From Ambrosia x helenae (lineage: Eukaryota; Streptophyta; Magnoliopsida; Asterales; Asteraceae), in contig CM061234.1 of assembly GCA_030844895.1 (NCBI GenBank), positions 10,571,173 through 10,635,172 on the forward strand: a stretch of 64,000 bases of DNA, given 5' to 3'. Every line of letters starts with the position of its first letter. Within the stretch, counting starts at the first letter, position 1. Shown piece after piece: positions 1 through 10,778 of the stretch. Both the position numbers and the translations under genes were made by a program. The notes under the pieces are model-generated. The model searched no databases and was not told where the DNA came from. It saw nothing but the letters and a program-made list of their open reading frames with translations.

Positions 1-497
1 TAATAATATGTTATTTAAAATTAAAAAGGAGAATCTTACTTGTGTCAATTGCATGTTTAGAAATTTAGATAATAATAATGATATGTATTTATATAATTTT
101 ATTTTAAATGAATGGAATATTAATGGGTTTATATAGACCATATGGTGGATTTATTAAACAAAAGTCAGTAGTGTAGATACCCAATTATATAAAAGTATAT
201 TTAAAGGATTAGAAAACAAAGTGTTCTGGATTTTGTTAATATTTTATTAACTTGGACTGAACTTGTCAAAGTCGGAATCAACATATCTTATTTCCCCTCA
301 ACATAAAGTACAAACTGTCTTCTCATTATTTCAGTAACACAAACTATAAAATAATTAGTAACGTATTCTATTCTATATTGTTTTTGAAAAAAATACATAA
401 CATTCTATGTTTTGTTTAATATAATTTTGTTCATGTATTTACAACCGCAATAAGTTTCAAGTGAAAGTTTCTTAGTCAAACTTTGAAGGATCAAGTT
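1..497. other. AT-rich stretch, no gene recognised
   Basis: I see no open frame with plausible composition, no clear terminal repeats and no RNA gene here. It ends at the target-site duplication of the SINE that follows. Confidence 0.5.
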
Positions 498-513
498 GGC
501 TTATAATGAAGTT

Positions 514-742
514 TTTTTTTTTGGAAGTTGTGGTTTAGCGGTGAAGACATCCCCTAACAATCGATGGGTCCCAAGTTTAAATCTCTACCCACGCACCGGT
601 ATCCATTTTGCCTAAGCTCAAAACGTTATGGGGAATTTTTTTTGTGGTGTGCATGGATCGAATATGTGACCTCCCCCAAAGATGGGAACCCCTAAGAAAA
701 AACTCACCCTACTTCAAACCAGCTGAGCTGGAGATCATTGAC
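514..742 (-). mobile_element. tRNA-derived SINE
   Basis: The element is flanked by a perfect 16-bp duplication, GGCTTATAATGAAGTT, at 498-513 and 743-758. Read on the minus strand it starts with an A-box-like CCAGCTCAGCTGG, has a B-box-like ATTCGATCC about 60 bases further on, and ends in an A-rich tail, seen as T-rich DNA at about 512-522. Internal pol III boxes, an A tail and a long duplication are the standard SINE signature. The family is not named. Confidence 0.8.
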
Positions 743-758
743 GGCTTATAATGAAGTT

Positions 759-1639
759 ATTAAAATCATGTTGAATGGCGAATATTTTGTTTTATTTCCT
801 AACCATGTTATAATGTTTGGTTTATAATGGAAAAAGTAATTGTGGATAATTTTCCTTTTCTCTAGTTATATTAATTTTTTTCTCAGATATGATATTTACA
901 TAAAACTCGATACTTTTACAAGATAAAATGATTATCAACCAATATGACGTTAGATAATAGTTGCACAAAAGTAAGATCATTCATATTAGATATTAGTTCC
1001 TTCGTAATTTTGTGAGTGAATCTCCCATATTATAGGATGGGGTTATGAATGGTTGTGAGTAAAGAATACGAGGAACCTACCGTTTATCGGTAAACTTAAT
1101 AGAACACAATTTTTCTCCATTTATTTTTTAATATATTTTTAATGTGGTTGTAAGTGGATGAAAAAGAAAAATAATGAAAAACGTATAAAAAGTATTATTT
1201 AATTGGAAATGATAGAGAAAATATAGTGATTTTTAGTGTAATATGTAGTTCTGAGTTATTATGAGTAGATGGAGATGAGAAACTTATTGTGATGCTCTAA
1301 TAGAGGTCATAAAGCACAAACAACAAATTCTGAAGCCAACATGTCTCGGCTAATAGATTAGGTAGCCCACAATATACAACATCAGCACTCGATGTGTAGA
1401 CAATAGCTTACCAATTTAACAATGCCCTTGTTTTCATGTCCCATGTGAGTGAAACGTCATGTTATGACCATAACGCGACATATATGTTTTCATATCCCAT
1501 ATAAATTCAGTTTGTACATACAAAACAAAAATACAATTGAATGTAAACTAAAAGATCAACTACATAAATACATAACTACATAGTAACTTCGCACAAGAAT
1601 TGTACAAATTTTTACTTATACTATATATACAAAACCAGG
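759..1639. other. AT-rich intergenic DNA
   Basis: No gene is supported. About 1010-1290 resembles in wording the stretch at 53340-53600 (gtgagtg/gttgtgag words around AT-rich DNA), so it may be an old miniature element, but I could not fix termini. Confidence 0.35.
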
Positions 1640-1882
1640 TATGCTCGCCAATATATTTTAAGTTGACATATATTATTTTTGTATGTGTTTCAGGTGATGC
1701 GTGATTAGTGTTTAGGCAATTCATATAAGGCTTGGACCTAGATTAATAATATACGAACTTCATGTTATGAATAACAAATTAAATTTGATGCTTAATTATA
1801 TTTACACCTTAGTACCATGAGCTATTGAACAATCATCACTACGTATTACCTCAATGATTACGCCATCGGTTGGGGTATTGCA
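1640..1882 (+). repeat. gypsy-type LTR 3' end remnant
   Basis: The stretch ends in GCCATCGGTTGGGGTATTGCA, which closely matches the 3' end of the complete LTRs ending at 25230 and 28978. The preceding segment (about 1810-1840) also matches the LTR wording around a poised CAATCATCA motif. No tRNA-complementary primer site follows, so this is a solo or truncated LTR. Confidence 0.55.
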
Positions 1883-2247
1883 TAGATGAATCTTAGTTTG
1901 GTTTGATCGTATGGAATATTTTGCTTATGTTAGTGTTATTTCAGTAATGTTTGTTACTTTGAACTTGTGATGTGTATTGTCTCTACAACAATTAATGACT
2001 AGGAGAGGGTATGAATGTTCTAGGGGTGCCTAGCTTCTGACCACATCTACTTTGGGGCTTAAACATGCAACATGAAAGAACTCGTTAGTAGGGGACCAGA
2101 GACCCCGGTCTCTGAATCACCCTTAGATGCTCAACATTAGTAGATTATCCAATATAAACATGTACATAAGTAAATGGACAATAAGTATATAGACATGTAT
2201 ATGTATGAGTATGAGATGTAGAAAATATAAAGGAGGTGGTGGTCGAA
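1883..2247. other. no feature recognised
   Basis: AT-rich DNA without a supported gene, between two LTR remnants. Confidence 0.4.
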
Positions 2248-2738
2248 TGTTAGAATCTGAGTTTGATTGTTATGAAAGTTATTTAGTGAAACAGTAAATG
2301 AAAGATAGTTTATAAATGGAAAGTGCGGCAAAAATGATAATAACTTTAATTCATAACAAACATAAGCATGTTTTTATCAAAAATACTTTTCATTAATCAA
2401 CACAGATTACAGTACTATGACTGCAGCTCCCCCTCAGTCTGATCACTCAGATTTGTTCGTACAGATAATGTTGTGTGTAGAGTGATGAACAGAACAGTAC
2501 AGTACAGGCACTGTTCTATTTATACTCGAACTAAACACCTGTTGTAATCTAAGCTGACGTCACCTAGACAATGACAACTAATAAACTAATAACAAACCCT
2601 AACATCTGCTAGTCTATACACTGTTACATTGATATAACATCTGTTGGTCTAAACACTGCTGAATCATCATCTTTTGATCCAAACACTGCTAAGGTTCAAC
2701 ATACTTTGTCTTCTTCTCAGCAGACCTTGACTCCAACA
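2248..2738 (-). repeat. probable copia-type LTR (single copy)
   Basis: On the minus strand the stretch starts with TGTTGGAG and ends with TCTAACA, giving TG..CA ends. It carries TATAAATA (forward 2515-2522), with a long pyrimidine-containing transcribed-looking stretch downstream. It lies directly downstream (minus sense) of a decayed retroelement coding region, as a 3' LTR would. I found no matching 5' LTR in the window, so the boundaries rest on the terminal dinucleotides only. Confidence 0.4.
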
Positions 2739-2999
2739 ATCTTTGTAAGCTTTAGCAAATGTTGTCCAGCAGACCTTGTGTGTAGCATACTTTACAACAT
2801 CATATGTTTGGTAGCAGTTGTTATGTCTTTGTCATTGGGAGGATCTGTTCATCAAGTGTTTTTTATTGATCAGATGTTAGCATATTTTGGCTTTCCAATC
2901 ATTTGTTCTTTAATGGGTCCAGCAGATGTCAACAATCTCCTCTTAGAACAGATGATGCCAAAACTTAGCTTTATTATTGATCTTTATTCCAGATCAGGC

Positions 3000-4370
3000 T
3001 CTCCCTTACCTGACCTTTGAATTGGAGTTCAAAGTCAAAAGAGGCCATATCTTTAAAATCTCTTTCGAGTTCCAGATTTAGCAGATCTTAGAGATCATCA
3101 GCTTTTAGACCATAAGCCTCATCCCTGTTGAGCTTATGGACTCTTCCATCATACCTGAGTAGAGTCAATTTGTGGGTGTCTTTGTTTGACTTTCACTTTA
3201 GAATTTTTTAGTCTATGGAATTTCTTGGGTGAAGTGTTATGTGGGATGAGTTGGGTGATAGTGGTCTGCCAATGATTTCCCCGAACTTATCACTGACATG
3301 ATCTGTGAAATATTTCAACTTATTCACCAAACCCTCTTTTCTATACTCAGCAAATAACTCTTCATCATCTTCATCCATCTCCTTTTGCCTCTTAGTTTGT
3401 TTCATGGCAGCTATAGTAAGGTCAAATGTTGAAATCAGATTTTTGAGTGTTAGAGTCTGTTGAGGGGGTTCATCATCTTCTGGGTAATCTGGTTTTCTGG
3501 GAATTGTTGGATGTTCCTCTTTGAGCTTTTCAAGTTTCTTATATGTTTCAACCAATCTGGACTCAAACCATCTAGCAACAAATTTCATTGGACCATACTC
3601 TGCAGCAACCAGCTCTTATCTCATTCTTTTAAGCTTCAAAGCCCTTTTTTGGATCTTTTTGCTTGCCTTTCTTCCAATCAGGTGGAGTTAGCTTATGTTC
3701 AGGATCTTTGAGCAATTCTTGCATTCTATCAATTTTAGCCTTGAGAGCTTGAGAGGTACACCCAACAAACTGATTTCTGGTTGCCTTGTAAGGTTTGTTA
3801 GCATGACATGGTCAAGATATGCTTCTCTCAATTCCCTTTCCAGTTGACCACTGACTGGTTTTCAGACATGGACTTGCTCAACTCCTTAGCAAAATCTTCA
3901 ATCTTTCTGACTTTTCTAAGCTCTAATGACAAGATGCTCTAAGCAATCCTGTCATCCTTCCCCTTGCACCTCTCATTTGCAATCATTTCAGCTTGTTGAG
4001 CCTTCATCTGCAAGTACTCGTCTACATTCTTTGGTTTTGCAAAATCTGGGAGAGATGGGAAGGATAGTAATGATGGATCCTTAGTGGTGTAAAATGACTC
4101 TATCTCTCCTTGTATAGAAACAAGTTCAAGAGGATATTGAGCACCCAATGGAATGATGGTAGAATGTGATGTAGGTGTATGTTTGGTAGTGGTGGATGTA
4201 TGAGGTGAAAATGTGAAAGTGTGTGGTGAGAAGAATGATAAGGGAACAGATGGAATGGGAGCAGATGATGGTGGTGGTGTAGGTTGTGTCTCCTCATCAT
4301 CATCCTGCACAATGAAAGTTTTTCTCTTTCTGTTGTACATGACAATAGGATATGGTGGTAGTGTTTGCAT
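3000..4370 (-). pseudogene. decayed retroelement-associated coding region
   Basis: Two minus-strand open stretches, 3939-4370 (143 codons, Pro/Ser/Thr-rich N-terminal half) and 3208-3588 (126 codons, charged and helical), are linked by a frame-broken segment that still reads as coding in pieces, for example RKVRKIEDFAKELSKSMSEN near 3850-3920. Past 3208, after an in-frame stop, a third piece at about 3010-3150 reads DGRVHKLNRDEAYGLKADDL. The style matches the long hydrophilic proteins often annotated beside copia elements in Asteraceae, but I cannot assign a named domain. It has at least two frameshifts and several stops, so it is not functional. The adjacent LTR-like sequence at 2248-2738 supports a retrotransposon origin. 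Confidence 0.5.
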
Positions 4371-4599
4371 TCTGGTGGGTGTTTGTGGTGGCTGTGAAGT
4401 GATTGGGAAGGTTATAATGGCAGATGTTTAGATAACATCTGTTTGCACATTTTCTGTGACAACAGATGTGGTTTGAGTTGGTGGTTGTTGTGCTAAGGGT
4501 GAGGAATGTGGAATGGTAGTTGTTGTTGGTCGTTTGAGAATATACACATATGTATAATCCAAAAATTGATAATATACTCATGTATAAACGGGGAAGAAA

Positions 4600-5371
4600 A
4601 AAAACTTACAGGAAAACAATGTTTAGCAAAATAAAAAAACAATGTTTTTTTGCTTTAGAGAAATAATGGTTTTCTTAGTTCTCAATTAGTCAAGTGTTTT
4701 CTTAGGATCCCTACCATATATATGTAAACAACAAAGCTCGTCTACCAAGGTACACATATTGGTGAAATGTCATCTACGTCCACCATCACAGACAACACTG
4801 GTGACCCGTTCCGTCACAAATTCCAAAGGAACCTCACAACCTAAAGGCCCACTATGATAATACCCATAGCTTTCGCATGATATTTTATCACAAACGGGAC
4901 TCTAACTGAAAACTTCCACTAATTAAATGGAGATTTTGAGTCATGTTGAATTTTTTTAATGCTACTTTTACACGGAAAGAAAGAGATAATATATCTTATA
5001 CATCTTTTTGTAACATCACTTTCTATTTTCATCATTGTTGATAGAAATATTTTAGTTTAAAACTCTTTAAGATAGTAATATTTTGGTTTAAAACTCTTTA
5101 AACTTTACATTTTAATTTTTATCCTTGAGTATGCTATCCCAATTCATAATATCAGCCCAGGCTTCAATTTTTCAGAGATGAATCTGTGACAAAACCATTA
5201 AAACGTAACTATATATTATTTGGTTGGTAAAACTGAAGTAGACAAAATGTTAGGCACATTAGCGTCATAATGTGTTGCATGTATCAACTTATCATCAATG
5301 CATGTTAGGCATATTTTGGCACATATCTTTATTTCCAACATAAACCATATATAATTTTTTTTTTTTAATTT
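4600..5371. other. AT-rich spacer
   Basis: No gene is supported. Around 4735-4960 there is a moderately GC-richer block with wording like that of the SINE-like element at 16146-16388, possibly an old relative, but without a clear duplication. Confidence 0.35.
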
Positions 5372-5386
5372 AACCGTTATATATTT

Positions 5387-5607
5387 GTCCTGACTACCTA
5401 GCTCAACTAGTTGATTATAGGCATCGCAATGAAGAGTTTGAACGGATTTCACCCGGGCTCGACTCCAAGCGGGAGCGAGGGGCGAGGGTTTTCCCATTCA
5501 ACGGGTTTCTAGCGCATCTGGGGTGGTCCGGCTGCCGGACATATCCCGGTCTGAAGAATTTGGTTAGTACTCGGGCTTGGAAAGAAAGTTTAGTTGCCAT
5601 TAAAAAA
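5387..5607 (+). mobile_element. SINE-like retroposon
   Basis: The element lies between 15-bp direct repeats differing at one base: AACCGTTATATATTT at 5372-5386 and AACCATTATATATTT at 5608-5622. It begins with an A-box-like CCTAGCTCAACTAGTT, holds a B-box-like GGGCTCGACTCC near 5455-5466, and ends GTTGCCATTAAAAAAAA. The same tail phrase, GCCATTAAAAAA, ends the SINE at 13977-14320, so the two probably belong to related families. The open frames across it are fortuitous. Confidence 0.75.
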
Positions 5608-5639
5608 AACCATTATATATTTACTATTATATAAATTTT

Positions 5640-6119
5640 ATAAAAAGAAGTTGACAAATCTATGTTGATTTTCCCCACGTCCAACGTAAGCAACAGTCGA
5701 AACTGTCGACTACACCGGCAATCCGTCGTTATCAGTCAGCAACAAAATTACCGGAAAACAGCGGCGTGATTGGCTGACGTGTGCCAACTTGGTCCCACGT
5801 GTCCCCTGTAAATACCTGTATTGGTCCCACCTGTCCCCTCTAAACCATACATCCCTCCATTCCTCTATTTGTCCATGACCTCCTACCTTCCTTCCTAGTT
5901 CCCCAACCATCCCAGTGGGCCCCACCTTTAACATATCACGTGACTATTCATAATAACCACTATATATACCCCTTTTACCCCTTATTTGCTCTTCACTTCA
6001 AACCCCAAACATTTCTCTTGCTCACTCTTACGTATACCAACAATACACAATACGCTTATTTATAGCTTTTTATATTATATATTATATAACCTGTTAACTG
6101 CAATAATATTCATTACTTA
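5640..6119 (+). promoter_or_regulatory. promoter and 5' region of the GH3 gene
   Basis: TATATATA at 5961-5968 lies about 150 bases before the start codon and is the likely TATA box. G-box cores CACGTG are present at 5796-5801 and 5937-5942, and TGACGTG at 5775-5781. TGTCCC, an auxin-response-element-like hexamer, occurs at 5800-5805 and 5832-5837. GH3 genes are classical primary auxin-response genes regulated through TGTCNN sites bound by ARF proteins, so these motifs fit; whether they are used is inference. Confidence 0.6.
5789..5844 (+). promoter_or_regulatory. duplicated 24-bp G-box/auxin-element block
   Basis: Two copies, 5789-5812 and 5821-5844, start 32 bp apart and differ at two positions. 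Both contain TTGGTCCCAC followed by TGTCCCCT. One of the differences turns CACGTG in the first copy into CACCTG in the second, so only the first copy keeps a G-box fused to the TGTCCC site. Confidence 0.6.
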
Positions 6120-8136
6120 ATGGCGGTTGATGCATTATGTTCACCATTGGGACCGCCAGCGTCTGAGAAAGACGCTAAGGCGCTTCAGTTCATCGAGGAG
6201 ATGACTAGAAGCGCCGATGCGGTCCAGGAGAGCGTTCTGGCTGAAATTCTCAGCCGGAACGCTCAGACTGAGTATCTCCGTCTTTACAATCTTGACGGAG
6301 CTACTGATAGGGAGACTTTCAAGTCGAAGATCCCTATGGTAACTTATGAGGATCTTCAACCTCTTATTCAACGAATTGCGAATGGCGATAGGTCTCCTAT
6401 TCTTTCGTCTCATCCTATTTCTGAATTCCTAACCAGGTAAGCACATAAAATTAAGTTAAATATAATTGAGTTAAAAATAATAAGTGAAAACTTATATATA
6501 AATTATATGGAGATTAGTTTTTGACTTAATTTTGTATGTTTAACAGCTCTGGTACATCTGCTGGTGAGCGAAAGCTCATGCCTACGATTCGTGAAGAGTT
6601 GGATCGACGCCAGCTACTTTACAGTCTTCTAATGCCAGTAATGAACCTGTAAGTAGTAATTAATAAATAATAAATAATAATAATAATATTAATGATGATG
6701 ATGTCAGAAAAATTGACACGTTGACCGTTGACCAGGTTTTTCTTACCACGTTGTGAATTGTTTGTGACAGGTACATGCCAGGATTAGACAAAGGAAAAGG
6801 ACTATACTTTTTGTTTGTAAAGTCCGAAACCAAGACTCCGGGTGGGTTGATGGCCCGACCCGTTTTAACTAGCTACTACAAAAGTGACCATTTCAAGACC
6901 CGGGCTTTTGACCCGTATAACGTGTACACCAGTCCGAATGAGGCTATTCTTTGCCCCGATTCGTTTCAAAGCATGTATTCGCAGATGATATGTGGGCTCT
7001 ATGAGCGTAAACAAGTCCTCCGTCTTGGGGCTATTTTTGCATCGGGTCTACTCCGTGCCATCCGGTTCCTCCAGCTAAACTGGCGGGAACTGGCTCATGA
7101 TATCCGAACCGGGAAACTTAATTCTAAGATATCCGATTCGGATATCAGAGCATGCATGGCACGGGTGCTACGACCTGACCTTGAGCTTGCGGATTTTATT
7201 GAATCCGAGTGCTCGAAGGACAATTGGGAAAGAATTATCACACGAATTTGGCCGAACACAAAGTATTTAGAAGTGATTGTTACGGGTGCAATGGCTCAAT
7301 ACATTCCGACTTTGGATTACTACAGCGGCGGATTACCGAAAGTTTGCACAATGTACGCTTCATCGGAGTGCTACTTCGGGCTCAATTTGAACCCGATGTG
7401 CAAACCGTCTGAAGTTTCGTACACCATCATGCCAAACATGGCATATTTTGAGTTTCTCCCACACGACCCGAACTCCCCAACCGCGACAAGCGAGAAACTA
7501 GTCGACCTAGTAAACGTGGAAGTTGGAAAAGAATACGAGTTGGTGATCACAACCTACGCGGGCCTATGCAGGTACCGCGTAGGTGACATCCTCCGAGTCA
7601 CGGGATTCCACAACTCCGCCCCACAGTTCAGTTTTGTCAGAAGAAAAAACGTCCTCCTCAGCATTGACTCTGACAAAACTGACGAGGCGGAGTTGCAGTT
7701 AGCGGTAGACAACGCCTCAGTGTTGTTGAACGAGTTCAACACCACTGTAGTGGAGTACACCAGCTACGCGGATACAAAAACTATCCCTGGCCATTATGTC
7801 ATATATTGGGAGCTCTTATGTAAAGACACATCAAATTTTCCAACCAAAGACGTTCTCGAAAAATGTTGTTTGGCAATGGAAGAGTCGTTGAACTCGGTTT
7901 ATCGGCAGGGTCGGGTCGAGTGCAATTCAATTGGCCCGTTAGAGATTCGGGTCGTGAAAAATGGTACGTTTGAGGAGCTAATGGATTATGCTATATCAAG
8001 AGGGGCATCAATAAATCAATACAAAGTTCCACGGTGTGTGAACGTGACACCAATCACGGAGTTGCTTGACTCGAGAGTGACGTCATCACATTTTAGTCAA
8101 AGTTTGCCTCGTTGGACCCCGGAACGACGTCGTTGA
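6120..8136 (+). CDS. GH3: GH3 auxin-amido synthetase (GH3.1-like), three exons
   Basis: Exons are 6120-6436, 6547-6648 and 6771-8136, joined by GT-AG introns of 110 and 122 bases; together they give 594 codons plus TGA. Plant GH3 proteins are about 600 aa, so it is full length. Family members adenylate a carboxylic acid (IAA in group II) and conjugate it to an amino acid, lowering free auxin. The three acyl-adenylase motifs are visible: [10 protein letters not shown] at residues 106-115 (created by splicing exon 1 to exon 2), YASSECYFG at 335-343, and [12 protein letters not shown] at 408-419. The N-terminus [10 protein letters not shown] and C-terminus WTPERRR are typical of the GH3.1/GH3.5-like branch as I know it from Arabidopsis. 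No frameshift or missing motif was seen. The exact paralogue and the preferred amino acid cannot be told from sequence alone; cytosolic location is family knowledge. Confidence 0.96.
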
Positions 8137-8609
8137 ACAGGTGAATGTTTAGTTGTCACACGAAACCGACCATTGCAAGTCAAATGTAAGAAAGATTCGT
8201 GATTTAGAATGTTTTTTTTATTATTATTAATTTTAAGTGGTGATTGGTTAATTAATTAATTACGTCACCTAATTATGGGTATAGTTTAGGTGATTAAGAT
8301 GTGGACGTTTGAAGAAAAACAAAACAAGTTTCTTTTGTATGTTTTCTTGTACGTACATAAGTACAACCTTTATGTATGCGTCTGCTTGTGTAGTTGATTT
8401 ATTTTGAGAAATTGGAACTCTTTCTTTTATCATGTTTTGGTGGATTGAAAGACACAAGGATGAGAAAAAAACCGAACATTTTATAATATGTTATGTGTAT
8501 AAATAACCGAATTAAATAAATGTGCCGAACCACATCATACTTTTCTATTTTTACAAATAATATTTATGTTTCGGAAAAAAGTTAAGCTATAATTTTTTAA
8601 AAATATATA
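8137..8609. other. GH3 3' flank
   Basis: The sequence is AT-rich with T-rich stretches that could serve as 3' end signals. No other gene is seen before the Helitron end at 8610. Confidence 0.4.
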
Positions 8610-9318
8610 CTAGCTTATATCCCGGAAGTTTTTCGGAATACGTGTGATAAATCTAATATGATATGATAAAATATGTGTTATGATATAACATATAAATTAA
8701 TGTACTATAATATGAAAAATAACAATTTTAAATAAGTAAATAAGAATGAAAATGTATATTAAAAAGAATAAAAAACAATTATTGCAGAGCGTGTTTGAGA
8801 CAGTAGTCTTGAAGATGTGTTTTTTTTTAGAAATTGGTGGTTTTAACCTAATATGCTCTTGATAAAAATAGAATTTCTAGTTTAAATATGATTAGTGACT
8901 TGCGTAGACAAAATTAATGATTGGGGCAGTAGTCTTGAAGGTGTGTTTTTTTTTTAGAAATGAGTGGTTTTAACCTAATCTGCTTTTTATAAAAAATAGA
9001 ATTTCTAGTTTAAATATGATTAGTGACTTGCGTAGACATAATTAATGAATTACCATAACACATTGTGTTTTTTTCCTGATTGAACAAAAACCGACAAATA
9101 TTTTTTTTTCGTTTTTTGTATAGCATTATGGTACTCATTGGAAGATAATAAAACGTTCGTTAATTTGGTGTACTTTTAAAAAAAAATCCCATATATAAAA
9201 GTTATTAATGTTTTAAAATTGCGTGTGTGTGTGTGGGGGGGGGGGGGGGGGTATAAGAGAGAGAGACTTTTAGATAGAAATAAAGAGGATGTCACATTGC
9301 ACACTTAAGGGGGAGAAT
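8610..9318 (-). mobile_element. non-autonomous Helitron remnant
   Basis: On the minus strand the 3' end reads as a short hairpin (CCGAAAAACTTCCGG) followed by a spacer and CTAG then T, the CTRR ending of Helitrons. The body matches the elements ending at 54986 and near 32900 (shared phrases around 'gtactc[ag]ttgg.aagataataaaa' and a repeat of the CATTCTCCC block). The 5' end is missing, cut off where an LTR-like sequence begins near 9319. Confidence 0.55.
9222..9251 (+). repeat. GT repeat followed by a 17-base G run
   Basis: A (GT)n tract runs directly into an uninterrupted run of 17 G, then an AG-rich tract. This is a simple repeat; the G run could fold into G-quadruplex forms or be a sequencing weak spot. 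Confidence 0.85.
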
Positions 9319-10778
9319 GTGTCACACCACGCCAATGACGGAAACATGTGGCGCGACGTTCGAAGAGCATCAAACCAAGATTAACACAAACTATAAGTAA
9401 TTAAGAAAAATGATCATTTATTTAACACGTCGAAATGAGTTTTCATGTTCATACATACTTAACGACATAGTTTAAATTCAAAAGCAGAGGTTTCACTATT
9501 ATATTCCAATCCATGAAAATAAAAGTAAAATCCCAACAAAATATCCGACGTTATAGGAGATCCCTGCCTGTACTAGCCATGTGATCATCCAGCGCTTAGT
9601 TACCTGAAAGATATGTTAAAAATCATCAATATATAAATATTGGTGAGTTCACAGGTTTTAATTTACAAAACATTTTAACAACATTTTTGGGAAATAAACA
9701 CAAGTAGTGAGTATTGTAAGAGTTGCAAGTTCCTACAATCTACTTGAGCCCATAACCAAACCAAGACTAGTAATGCCTCGCTCATAGTTGTTTCTCGAAA
9801 AATAACAACTTAGTTCAGAATACGTGCACCCCTGGCATACACAGTTGCATAATCGACGCTGTCGATTATGGGTGGGCCTTGTCAGGCACCAATAGTACTA
9901 TCCAAATATTCCTTCGGTTTTCGATTTCATACATACACACGAATAAATGGTTATAGTAACGAGGACTCACCCCGAGTGACGAACAACAAACTCAAGTATT
10001 CAATATATCACATATTTCCCCTAACATATCTTTCCTCCGAAAAGTAAAAACAGTAAAATAAGGCCGTGAAACTCACCTCAAGCAAAGTATGCAAATCTAC
10101 TCATAGAATAGCTTGTCCAAGGTTAAACACCTACAAATGTCCTAGACGTATAAATCATTAAGTCTATAGCACGTGTGTTTCGACAAGTTGTACGCCCAAC
10201 TCCCAACATCACTATTTAGTTCAATTCCCCGTTTAATTAAACGTGTATCCTAGGTCTGTTGGTGATAAATTACCCTTTGTATAAGTTACACTTATATTCT
10301 TGCATTAATTAACCCGTTTACATTACCATCGACTTGACTCACCTTACCGTATAATTATTTTCCCATTAAATAATTATACTAGGATATTGTCGATCGATAT
10401 TACAACTTCAACACTCGGCTCGACTCACTTTACCGTATATTTACTTTCCCATTAAATAAATATACTAAGATCTTGTCGACTCGATAACATATTTTATATT
10501 GTCAAGTTCGTAAACTTGTTTTAAACATGTAATCTTTATAGATTGTTTACATTAACTCTCCTATGGATAAATTTCCAACACTTAGGAAAGTGCTATGTAT
10601 TTTCACCCGAGTTATATATTTTAGTTCATAAAATATATGTTTCCATTTCCACATAAGACGTAATAACATATATACGTATCTTGTAGGAAGTTATACAATA
10701 TATACTTATTCGTCTGTTTTACATTTTGTCCGTTAACACGCCGGGATATAAATACGTTTCATTGATCACTTGTATTTA
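9319..10778 (-). repeat. gypsy-type LTR remnant
   Basis: The left edge TGTGTCACACCACGCC with GACGGAAACAT downstream is the reverse complement of a diverged form of the LTR 3' end seen at 25200-25230 and 28950-28978. Internal wording (for example around 9840-9900, a short inverted repeat with GGGCCTTGTCAGGC) parallels 22240-22300. The right side is cut by the Helitron end at 10779. No coding sequence is seen. Confidence 0.5.

Noticed and set aside
2706..3020. Plus-strand frame of 104 codons
   Set aside because: It lies opposite the decayed minus-strand retroelement region and inside a probable LTR edge; composition is hydrophobic and there is no matching splice or start context.
4100..4581. 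Minus and plus frames overlapping the Pro/Ser-rich ORF
   Set aside because: They are other-frame readings of a low-complexity stretch (His- or Gly-rich); only 3939-4370 reads like coding.
5216..5934. Several frames of 60-93 codons upstream of GH3
   Set aside because: They lie across the SINE and the promoter; no homology and overlapping the TSD or G-box block.
6141..7760. Frames antisense or out of frame to GH3 (6141-6413, 7209-7412, 7554-7760)
   Set aside because: Shadows of the GH3 exons.
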